DNA from: Bradyrhizobium yuanmingense
GTDB lineage: Bacteria; Pseudomonadota; Alphaproteobacteria; Rhizobiales; Xanthobacteraceae
Reading direction: 5' to 3'
Length of the DNA: 64,000 nucleotides
Assembly: GCF_029167105.1 (NCBI RefSeq)
Contig: NZ_JARFML010000018.1
Location: 96,755-160,754, forward strand
Under the pieces are notes generated by a model, which was given only the letters and a program-made list of their open reading frames with translations, was not told the origin of the DNA and did not search any database. The position numbers and the translations under genes were made by a program. Positions 33,573 to 40,359 of this stretch are shown here, piece after piece; within the stretch, counting starts at the first letter, position 1; each line of letters starts with the position of its first letter.

Positions 33573-34366
33573 TGTGATTGTCTCGAATCGCCTCTTACGA
33601 CGGGGTATGCCGGCGGTCTGTTGGAATAGCCGAGGGCCGCGCCGATGGTTCGGGCTGCCTCCATGACGTGAACCGAATATTCCTTGATCTGCTTGCGCTT
33701 GATACGCGTATCGGGTCCGGACATGCCGATCGCTCCGACGAGCTCGCCGGAGCGGCCGAGGATTGCGCAGGCGCAGGCCGCAATCCCCTCGCGCCACTCG
33801 CCGTGCAGCACGGAGGAGTAACCCTGCGCGCGTGCCAGCTCGATGTCCTCGCGCAGCTCCTCGATCGTCGTTCGAGTCGCTTCCGTGTAGCGCCTGAGAT
33901 GCGGCCGAAAACGTTCCAGATAGTCATCTGGCATATGTGCGAGCATCGCCTTCCCTGTCGCCATGGTGAAGGCGGGGGCGCGCATGCCCACGCTCGTATG
34001 GGCGCGGATATGGTGAGCGCTCTCGATCTTGTCGACGTAGACGACGTCGGTGTCCTCGAGCACGGACAGGTGAATGGTTTCGCCGGTAATCTCGGCAAGC
34101 TTCGTCATGGCCGGCCGCGCGACGTTGATCAGGTCCATCCGGTGGATGACATGGCTGCCGAGCGCCCAGATCTTGGTCGTGAGCTCGTAGGTGCTGTGAG
34201 GGGGGATCTGGCGCACATAGCCCTGGGACTGCAGGGTCATTAACAGCCGATGCACGTTGCTCTTGGTGAGCTTCAGCTCGCTCGCGAGGTCCGTGACCCC
34301 CCGGGGCTGCTCGCTCAGAGCAAGTGCTTCCAGGAGACGTAGCCCCTTGGTAAAAGCCTTATCCAT
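33551..34366 (-). CDS. IclR-family transcriptional regulator
   Basis: 271 residues. N-terminal winged helix: KGLRLLEALALSEQPRGVTD, then LASELKLTKSNVHRLLMTLQ (recognition helix) and the wing GYVRQIPPHSTYELT. C-terminal effector domain: LAEITGETIHLSVLEDTDVV, VDKIES, TSVGMRAPAFTMATGKAMLA, and GEWREGIAACACAILGRSG, the usual ligand-pocket blocks. IclR dimers or tetramers bind palindromes and respond to small acids or sugars. It is downstream of the PotD-like gene on the same strand, separated by a strong stem-loop. Two IclR-type palindromes at 38565 and 38760 flank the divergent promoters of the adjacent transport and catabolic operons and are its probable targets. Confidence 0.92.
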   Translation of the reverse strand: MDKAFTKGLRLLEALALSEQPRGVTDLASELKLTKSNVHRLLMTLQSQGYVRQIPPHSTYELTTKIWALGSHVIHRMDLINVARPAMTKLAEITGETIHLSVLEDTDVVYVDKIESAHHIRAHTSVGMRAPAFTMATGKAMLAHMPDDYLERFRPHLRRYTEATRTTIEELREDIELARAQGYSSVLHGEWREGIAACACAILGRSGELVGAIGMSGPDTRIKRKQIKEYSVHVMEAARTIGAALGYSNRPPAYPVVRGDSRQSHQSRRAP

Positions 34367-34441
34367 CCACCAGCCAAAGTAGAATGATCTTTCACAGCGT
34401 CTAGCATGGTCGCACGATCCGCAACAGCCCGCGTGTGAGAT

Positions 34442-34469
34442 CGGCCCCGATCCTCTCGGATCGGGGCCG
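34442..34469 (-). terminator. Stem-loop after the PotD-like gene
   Basis: A perfect 12-bp stem, CGGCCCCGATCC paired with GGATCGGGGCCG, loop TCTC, starts 10 bp beyond the stop of the binding-protein gene and upstream of iclR on the minus strand. There is no clear U-tract, so it may be a terminator or an mRNA-stabilising 3' hairpin separating the transport operon from iclR. Confidence 0.65.
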
Positions 34470-34479
34470 GTCGGCCTGC

Positions 34480-35574
34480 CTACTGGGCCAGCAAGGCGTT
34501 GAGCTTCTCCTGCCCGTACTCCTCATTGGTGGATTTTCCGGCCGGCGAAGCCGCGCCCCAATAATCCGGGCTCCATTCGATCGCCTTGGAGACGTTGTCC
34601 GGGTTGTTGGCCCAGTAGCGGGCGAGCTTCTTGTCGGTCGCGGCCTCGAACACGACCTGGGAGGGAAGGGCGACCGGGAAGGTCGAGGTGAGCTGCGCCG
34701 CGCGCTTGGGCTCAAGCCGCCAGGACAACAGCTTCAGCGCGTTATCGTAGTTCGGCGCTCCCTTGGGGATCGAGAAGAAGTCGTAGTAGACGAAGCCCTG
34801 ATTGAAGGTCAGCTCGATCGGGGCGCCCTCCAGGGCGAGCTTGCTCATCGAGCCGGTGTAGGCCATGCACATGTCGGCCTCTCCGTCGAGCAGCAGCTGC
34901 GGCGGCTGTGCCGACGTCGTCCACCACTTGGCGATGTGCGGCTTGATCTCCTTGACCTTCTTCAGCGCCCGCTCCATGTCGATCGGGTAGAGCTTGCTCT
35001 TTTCCACGCCGTCGGCCATCAGCGCCGCCTCGAACACGAAACGAGGCCAGGCGGGCATGCAGCGGCGGCCGGGAAATTTCTTCACATCCCAAAAGTCGGC
35101 CCAAGTGGTCGGTACGTTCTCGCCCTTGTACTTGTCCTTGTTGTAGACGAGGCCGACGCCGATCACCTGCAGCGCCACGCCCTTCTTGCGCTTCAGGTTG
35201 TCCGGCATTGCCGCCAGCGTCTGCTTCGCCCCGTCGGACAGCTTGGAATAGTCGATGTCGGCCAGGCAGCAGTCGCCAAGCAGCTTCGTCTCCTGGTCGA
35301 AGATGAACGTCAGGTCCCATTGCGCCTTGCCGGCTTCGGCCTGAGCCTTGATGCGCGGGCCGCTACGGGCCTCCTGGACGGTAACCACCTTGATGCCGGT
35401 CTCCTTCTCGAACGGGTCGTACATGACTTTGCGCAATGCATCGCCATATCCGCCGCCCGGATCCTGCATGATCACGACGTTGCTCTGTGCTTGAGCCAAG
35501 CCCATCCCCATCGCAATGCACAAGGCCGAGGCCACTACGGAAACCGACAGTCGCCAGCGTTTCATTCCCAGCAT
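34480..35574 (-). CDS. ABC substrate-binding protein, PotD/PotF-like
   Basis: 364 residues from the ATG at 35574, preceded by GGAGGA. Signal peptide with core VSVVASALCIAMGMG and cleavage near LAQAQS. The mature protein is a type II periplasmic binding protein of the spermidine/putrescine group: VVIMQDPGGGYGDALRKVMY, PFEKETGIKVVTV, and VYNKDKYKGENVPTTWADFW, the usual PotD landmark region; then LLLDGEADMCMAYTGS. Relatives bind polyamines, phosphonates, thiamine-like or other small charged compounds. A Cys pair (GDCCLAD) is unusual. Last gene of the transporter operon (ATPase, fused permease, binding protein). Confidence 0.9.
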   Translation of the reverse strand: MLGMKRWRLSVSVVASALCIAMGMGLAQAQSNVVIMQDPGGGYGDALRKVMYDPFEKETGIKVVTVQEARSGPRIKAQAEAGKAQWDLTFIFDQETKLLGDCCLADIDYSKLSDGAKQTLAAMPDNLKRKKGVALQVIGVGLVYNKDKYKGENVPTTWADFWDVKKFPGRRCMPAWPRFVFEAALMADGVEKSKLYPIDMERALKKVKEIKPHIAKWWTTSAQPPQLLLDGEADMCMAYTGSMSKLALEGAPIELTFNQGFVYYDFFSIPKGAPNYDNALKLLSWRLEPKRAAQLTSTFPVALPSQVVFEAATDKKLARYWANNPDNVSKAIEWSPDYWGAASPAGKSTNEEYGQEKLNALLAQ

Positions 35575-35606
35575 TTTCTCTTCCTCCAGTTGAATCTTGA
35601 TCTGCG

Positions 35607-37397
35607 TCACGTTGCCTTCCGCGACGTGGCGAGAACCGGTCGGGCAAGGGCTAGCCCGGCGACCACCAGCAGCACCTCCAGCGTCGAGACCACGGCCAGC
35701 ACCGGATTGAGCCGGTAATTGACGTCACCCCAAAGCATGAGGGGCAGCGTCTTCAGCTCCGCGCTCGACAGGAACAGCGTCAGCACCAGCTCGTCGAACG
35801 AATGCAGGAAGGCAAAGAATGTCGCCGCAGCCAGGCCGGGCATGATGGCAGGCAGGGTCACCAGGCGGAACACCGTCAGGGACGATGCGCCATGGACGGC
35901 AGCGGCCTGTTCGAGTCTGGTATCGACGCCTTGAAGCGATGCGGACACGATCACCACGACGAGGGGAAGGCCGCCGATCGCATGCGCCGCGGCAAGGCCG
36001 AAGACGGAGCCGACCAGGTCGAAACGCAGGAACAGGCTGTAGAGCGACAGGCCGAGCACGACCGGAGGCACGATGATCGGACTGACGAGCAGCAGCATGA
36101 TGGTGGACTTGCCACGAATGCTGCTCCTGACGATGCCGAGGGCGGCCGACGCGCCCAGCACGATCGCGATTCCCGCCGACATCGCCGCGACCACCAAGGA
36201 CGTCCAGAACGCCCGCATCCAGTTCGAATCGGAAAAGAACTGCTCATACCAGCGAAATGAGAAGCCCGGCGGCGGGAAGGTCAGATAGCTTGCGCTGCTG
36301 AAGGAAATGATCATCACCACGATGATCGGCAGGATGAGAATGGCAATGACCAGTCCGCCCATGAGGCGAACTGTCCAGGTTCCGAAGCTCGCCGGCAGCC
36401 GCCCGAAAAGTCTCAGAAGCGGCCAGCCGATCAAGTCGGCAGCTGAGGCGGCGACACTGCGGCGGCTGACATCGGCTGCGCGGCGGTCAGCCGTTGTCGG
36501 TGTGGCCTCGGTCAGCTTGCGGCCACCCCATATGAATTCGAAGCCGAGGAAACGTCCGGCTACCGCGACCACCGCCAACGTGATCGCCAGCAGCACCACG
36601 CCCAAGGCCTGCAGGAATCCCTCGGATGTGACCGAGTCTGCCTGCTGCGTGATATGCATGGCAAACATCTGGTCGCCGGGTCCCCCGAGCAGCGTCGGCG
36701 TGATGAAGAACCCGATCGCGGCGACGAAGACCAGCAGGAAGCCGGCGCCCATGCCCGGCAGGGTCAGCGGCAGCAACACGCGCCAGAACGCGGCAATGGG
36801 CCCGGCGCCGCTGGCAAGCGCCGCGCGGGTCAGGCTTTGATCGAGGCGCGCGACGCTGGAATAGATCGTCAGCACCATCAGCGGCAGAAGCACCGCGGTC
36901 ATGCCGAGAAGCACCGTGCCGCGATTGAAGAGGAGCTGCGCCGGCTCGCTCAATATTCCGATCGAAACCAACAGCTTGTTGACCGGCCCGTTGCGGCCGA
37001 GCAGGACCATCCAAGCGTAGGTCCGGATCAGGATGGCGATGAAATAGGGCAGTACGATCGCGGTCGCGATCAGGGCCTGGGTAATGCCGCGGCTGCGGTG
37101 AATGAGCAGCGCCGTCGGATATCCGAACAGCAGGCACAGGCACGCAACGGTGACCGAGATCTGCATCGTGCGGACGAGCGAATCCCAATAGAGCGGTATC
37201 GCGAATACCCGCTCGAAGTAGGACGTCCAAGACGGCCCGCTCACGCTGATCCGGATGAGATCGATCAGGGGCAGGAGATAGATGAAGGCCAGAAACGCGA
37301 GCGCAGGCAGGAGCAGCAGCGCCGGATCCTTCAACCTCCTCACGAGGTCGAGATCCGCAGCACGGTCCGCCTGGACGCCGATCGATGCCGAGGTCAT
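35607..37397 (-). CDS. Fused PotB-PotC-type ABC permease
   Basis: 596 residues from the ATG at 37397, in a 4-bp ATGA overlap with the ATPase gene. Two complete permease halves lie in one chain. Residues about 20-290 are PotB/FbpB-like (LLPLIDLIRISVSGPS, and coupling loop ARLDQSLTRAALASGAGPIA). A polar linker covers about 305-345. Residues about 355-596 are PotC-like (coupling loop DTRLEQAAAVHGASSLTVFR, then FAFLHSFDELVLTLFLSS). Each half has about six transmembrane helices. In most polyamine-type importers these are two genes, potB and potC. One chain can supply the whole translocation path for the adjacent ATPase dimer. No frameshift or missing coupling loop was seen. Confidence 0.92.
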   Translation of the reverse strand: MTSASIGVQADRAADLDLVRRLKDPALLLLPALAFLAFIYLLPLIDLIRISVSGPSWTSYFERVFAIPLYWDSLVRTMQISVTVACLCLLFGYPTALLIHRSRGITQALIATAIVLPYFIAILIRTYAWMVLLGRNGPVNKLLVSIGILSEPAQLLFNRGTVLLGMTAVLLPLMVLTIYSSVARLDQSLTRAALASGAGPIAAFWRVLLPLTLPGMGAGFLLVFVAAIGFFITPTLLGGPGDQMFAMHITQQADSVTSEGFLQALGVVLLAITLAVVAVAGRFLGFEFIWGGRKLTEATPTTADRRAADVSRRSVAASAADLIGWPLLRLFGRLPASFGTWTVRLMGGLVIAILILPIIVVMIISFSSASYLTFPPPGFSFRWYEQFFSDSNWMRAFWTSLVVAAMSAGIAIVLGASAALGIVRSSIRGKSTIMLLLVSPIIVPPVVLGLSLYSLFLRFDLVGSVFGLAAAHAIGGLPLVVVIVSASLQGVDTRLEQAAAVHGASSLTVFRLVTLPAIMPGLAAATFFAFLHSFDELVLTLFLSSAELKTLPLMLWGDVNYRLNPVLAVVSTLEVLLVVAGLALARPVLATSRKAT

Positions 37398-38548
37398 GCA
37401 AGCACCCAGCAGTCCGCGGCGCCCCAGTTCACGTGCAGACGATCCCCGACGTTCGGCAATGGCCGGTCGGCCATGTCGGTGCACCGGATCAGGAGCGGAT
37501 CTCCACCCTCCATTTGCGCCTCGATCCGCAGGATCTCGCCGAGGAAGATCGTAGAGGTGACGCTGACGGGCGTGGAGTTCGCACTCGGCTCGTTCGACAC
37601 GGCAATGCGTTCCGGACGCACGAGCACCGTTGCGCGCCCGACATCGATCGTGTCCCGGCTTTCGGCGCTGAACACGTATCCTGCACGGTTCTTCATCGTC
37701 AGTGTCGAGCCGCGCTTCTGCAGAATCTCCGCCTCGATCAGATTGCTCTCGCCCACGAACGAGGCGACGAACCGATCGATCGGATGCCGATAGATGTCCA
37801 GCGGACGGCCGATTTGAACGATCTTGCCGGCGTTGAGTACCGCGATGCGGTCGCTCATCGTCAGGGCTTCTCCCTGATCATGGGTGACGAACAGGATCGT
37901 GCTGCCGATGGTCCGGTGAAGGTCGCGGATCTCGATCTGGATCTGTTCGCGCAACCGCCGGTCCAGGGCGCTGAGGGGCTCGTCCATCAGCACGACCTTG
38001 GGCTCCCTGACGATCGCGCGGGCGATTGCGACGCGCTGCTGCTGCCCGCCGGACATTTGCGAAGGAGACTTCGTCGCATGCTCCGTCAGTCGCATGATCT
38101 CCAGCGTTTCGGCGACGCGTCGCTCCGCAGTCGCCCGATCGACACCGGCCATGCGAAGCGGAAACGCGACGTTCTGGCTGACCGTCATGTTCGGAAACAG
38201 CGCGTAGCTCTGGAACACCATGCCGAAGCCGCGGTTGTGCGTAGGCACGTTGTGGACCGGCTTGCCGTCGACGAGGATCTCGCCGCTGTCGAGGCTCTGG
38301 AAGCCGGCAACGAGATTGAGCAGCGTCGTCTTTCCGCTGCCGGAAGGGCCAAGAAGCGTGATGAACTCGCCCGGCTCGATGTCGATGCTGATGCGGTCGA
38401 CCGCGTGGAAGCTGCCGTATCTTTTCACCGCGTCGCGGACGGCGATGCTCGATCCGATCGCGTCGCGGTCCCGCTGGCGGCCGGTCGGCAATGTCCGAAC
38501 GTTCGCATCGCCGGCGCGCATCGGGCGCTGAGCCGCGGGCTCACCCAT
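37394..38548 (-). CDS. ABC transporter ATPase, PotA-like
   Basis: 384 residues, ATG with GGGAGG upstream. After a 30-residue basic leader: Walker A GPSGSGKTTLLN, Q-loop VFQSYALFPNMTV, signature QMSGGQQQRVAIARAI, Walker B VVLMDEPLSALD, H-loop FVTHDQGEA. The C-terminal third is a TOBE domain (VLVRPERIAVSNEPS) as in PotA/FbpC, where it dimerises or senses substrate. First gene of the minus-strand transporter operon. A 17-bp palindrome is centred 25 bp upstream of its start, so the operon is likely controlled by the IclR protein. Confidence 0.94.
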   Translation of the reverse strand: MGEPAAQRPMRAGDANVRTLPTGRQRDRDAIGSSIAVRDAVKRYGSFHAVDRISIDIEPGEFITLLGPSGSGKTTLLNLVAGFQSLDSGEILVDGKPVHNVPTHNRGFGMVFQSYALFPNMTVSQNVAFPLRMAGVDRATAERRVAETLEIMRLTEHATKSPSQMSGGQQQRVAIARAIVREPKVVLMDEPLSALDRRLREQIQIEIRDLHRTIGSTILFVTHDQGEALTMSDRIAVLNAGKIVQIGRPLDIYRHPIDRFVASFVGESNLIEAEILQKRGSTLTMKNRAGYVFSAESRDTIDVGRATVLVRPERIAVSNEPSANSTPVSVTSTIFLGEILRIEAQMEGGDPLLIRCTDMADRPLPNVGDRLHVNWGAADCWVLA

Positions 38549-38564
38549 TCTTTCCTCCCAACGT

Positions 38565-38581
38565 GTTCTATATTATAGAAC
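38565..38581. promoter_or_regulatory. IclR-type operator 1 (perfect 17-bp palindrome)
   Basis: GTTCTATATTATAGAAC: two 8-bp arms around a central T with no mismatch. It is centred 25 bp upstream of the PotA-like ATG, where a bound regulator would block the promoter or ribosome entry. It matches the second palindrome at 38760 in 15 of 17 positions. Confidence 0.75.
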
Positions 38582-38759
38582 GTTATTCCAATTATTGTTG
38601 GCTTACCGCTTCGTCTTGTCAAGTCGAGTCGTCCGATCGCGGAGCAATGGTACGACGCTGTGACCGGCTGCGCGGGCGGAAACGCTGCAAATTAAGGCCC
38701 CTCAGCGAAGCCAGATTGACAGCGTCAGCAAAATCCGCCTAACATAAATTTGGAATTGC

Positions 38760-38776
38760 GTTCTACAATATAGAAC
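38760..38776. promoter_or_regulatory. IclR-type operator 2 (17-bp palindrome)
   Basis: GTTCTACAATATAGAAC: the same palindrome as at 38565, with one mismatched pair between its arms. It ends 18 bp upstream of the GTG start of the CoA-transferase A gene, and its centre is 195 bp from operator 1, so the pair brackets the divergent promoter region. Confidence 0.75.
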
Positions 38777-38794
38777 ATGGTGGAGGGGGCAAGG

Positions 38795-39601
38795 GTGTTG
38801 AGCGAGCCTCGCGCAATGGCGAAGCACATCGAGCCGGGCATGCGGGTGGCTTTGCCGGTCGACTACGCCGGCGTCTCCATGGCGATGACGCGGCCAATGA
38901 TCGAGCATGGCGCGGGTGATCTCGATCTCGTCTGCGTGCCGACCGGTGGATTGCAGGTCGACCAGCTTGTCGGCGCAGGTCTGGTCCGGACGGTGGAGAC
39001 CAGCGCTGTCTCGCTCGGCGAGGCGGGTGGAGCGCCCCGCTTCAACGCAGCCGTCAGGGAAGGCGCGGTTCGACCGAAGGACGCGACGTGCCCCGCCATC
39101 CATGCGGGTCTGATGGCGGCGCAGAAGGGCAGTCCCTTCATGCCGCTCCGGGGGCTGATCGGAACGGATCTGCTCCGCCATCGCGACGATTGGCGCGTGA
39201 TCGACAATCCGCTGGCTGACGGGGGCGATCCGATCGTGCTGATTCCGGCCATCAAGCCCGACGTCACGATCTTCCACGTTCCGATGGCGGATCGCTTCGG
39301 CAATGTCTGGATTGGGCGGCGGCGCGAGCTTGCCGCCATGGCCTACGCCTCGCGCACCGTTCTCGTCACGGTGGAGCGCATCGTCGAGGAAAATCTGCTC
39401 GCTGACGAGATGAGCGCCGCCGGTGTGCTGCCGGCACTCTACGTCACGGCAGTCGCGCGCGCACCGAAGGGCGCGTGGCCCTATGGTCTGTGGGGCGAGT
39501 ATCCCGCCGACAGCGCGGAGATCGCACGTTATGCGAAGGCCGCGCGAACGGCTGACGGCTTCTCCGCCTATATGGCGCAGGCGCAGACGGAGCCCGCGTG
39601 A
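38795..39601 (+). CDS. CoA-transferase family protein, subunit A
   Basis: 268 residues from the GTG at 38795, chosen because GGAGGGGG lies 5 nt upstream. An in-frame ATG at 38777 directly abuts operator 2 and has no ribosome binding site. Class I CoA-transferase subunit of the glutaconate/3-oxoacid type, with family blocks LVCVPTGGLQVDQLVGAGLV, LIGTDLLRH, and PIVLIPAIKPDVTIFHVP followed by DRFGNVWIG. The class moves CoA between carboxylates; the same fold also includes IpdAB-type ring hydrolases in steroid degradation. It overlaps subunit B by one base. It begins a nine-gene operon and probably activates or processes the imported acid. Confidence 0.85.
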   Translation: MLSEPRAMAKHIEPGMRVALPVDYAGVSMAMTRPMIEHGAGDLDLVCVPTGGLQVDQLVGAGLVRTVETSAVSLGEAGGAPRFNAAVREGAVRPKDATCPAIHAGLMAAQKGSPFMPLRGLIGTDLLRHRDDWRVIDNPLADGGDPIVLIPAIKPDVTIFHVPMADRFGNVWIGRRRELAAMAYASRTVLVTVERIVEENLLADEMSAAGVLPALYVTAVARAPKGAWPYGLWGEYPADSAEIARYAKAARTADGFSAYMAQAQTEPA

Positions 39602-40359
39602 TGGCCGAAGTTCTCCCTCGCGAAGTGCTGATTTGCACGATCGCGCGGCTGCTCGACGGCGTCAGGCATGTCGCCGTAGGCGCCTCCTCTCCGATTCCCG
39701 CTGCCGGCGCGATGCTGCTGCGGGCTATGAAGGAGGCGGGCGGCGCCGTCGGTCCGCGCATCTCCATCCTCGGCTCTGTCGAGCATAATTTCTTCACCAA
39801 CGGTTCGGCCGAGCTGTTCGATTGTGCAGGTCAAGGCCGGATCGATGCGTTCTTCCTTGGCGGCGGCCAGATCGACGGCTTCGGCAATGTGAACCTCGTC
39901 GGCGCCGGTGATTATCCGCGCTCCAGCGTGCGCTGGCCCGGCTCGTTCGGGTCGGCCTATCTCTACTTCGTCGTGCCGCGCGTCATCCTGTTTCGCGAAG
40001 AGCACACGCCGCGTGTCTTCGTCGAGAAGGTGGACTTCATCAGTGCCCCCGGCATCAGTTCCGAGGGGGTGTTTCGGAGCGGCGGCCCCGTTGCTCTCCT
40101 GACCGGCAAGGGCCTCTTTCGATTTGACAAGACGCGGCCCGGGTTCGATCTCGAGAGCGTTCATCCCGGGCACAATCTTGCGGAGATCAAGCAGGCGACC
40201 GGCTTTCGCTTCGCCCATGACGTCGAGCCGCGGCAGACGGCACTGCCCGATCGATCGACGCTCGACCTGCTCCGCGGCCGTGTGTTCGACGAACTCGCCG
40301 AGACCTATCCCGAATTTGCCGCGCAGATGCGGCGCGATCTCGTAGCGGTCGACGCATGA
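39601..40359 (+). CDS. CoA-transferase family protein, subunit B
   Basis: 252 residues from the ATG at 39601, which overlaps the subunit A stop (TGATG). Blocks of the B subunit: CTIARLLDGVRHVAVGASSP, PISILGSVEHNFF-like (here RISILGSVEHNFF), FFLGGGQIDGFGNVNLVGAG, and the C-terminal FRFAHDVEPRQT. The pattern is closer to glutaconate-CoA-transferase B and IpdB proteins than to succinyl-CoA:acetoacetate transferase. The catalytic Glu of true transferases could not be placed with confidence, so a hydrolase role of the IpdAB type remains possible. The gene ends in a 4-bp overlap with the molybdoenzyme gene, so A, B and the oxidoreductase are translationally coupled. Confidence 0.83.
   Translation: MAEVLPREVLICTIARLLDGVRHVAVGASSPIPAAGAMLLRAMKEAGGAVGPRISILGSVEHNFFTNGSAELFDCAGQGRIDAFFLGGGQIDGFGNVNLVGAGDYPRSSVRWPGSFGSAYLYFVVPRVILFREEHTPRVFVEKVDFISAPGISSEGVFRSGGPVALLTGKGLFRFDKTRPGFDLESVHPGHNLAEIKQATGFRFAHDVEPRQTALPDRSTLDLLRGRVFDELAETYPEFAAQMRRDLVAVDA

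Noticed and set aside
38777..38794. ATG at 38777 as the start of the CoA-transferase A gene
   Set aside because: It directly abuts the palindromic operator and lacks a ribosome binding site, whereas the GTG at 38795 has GGAGGGGG at good spacing.
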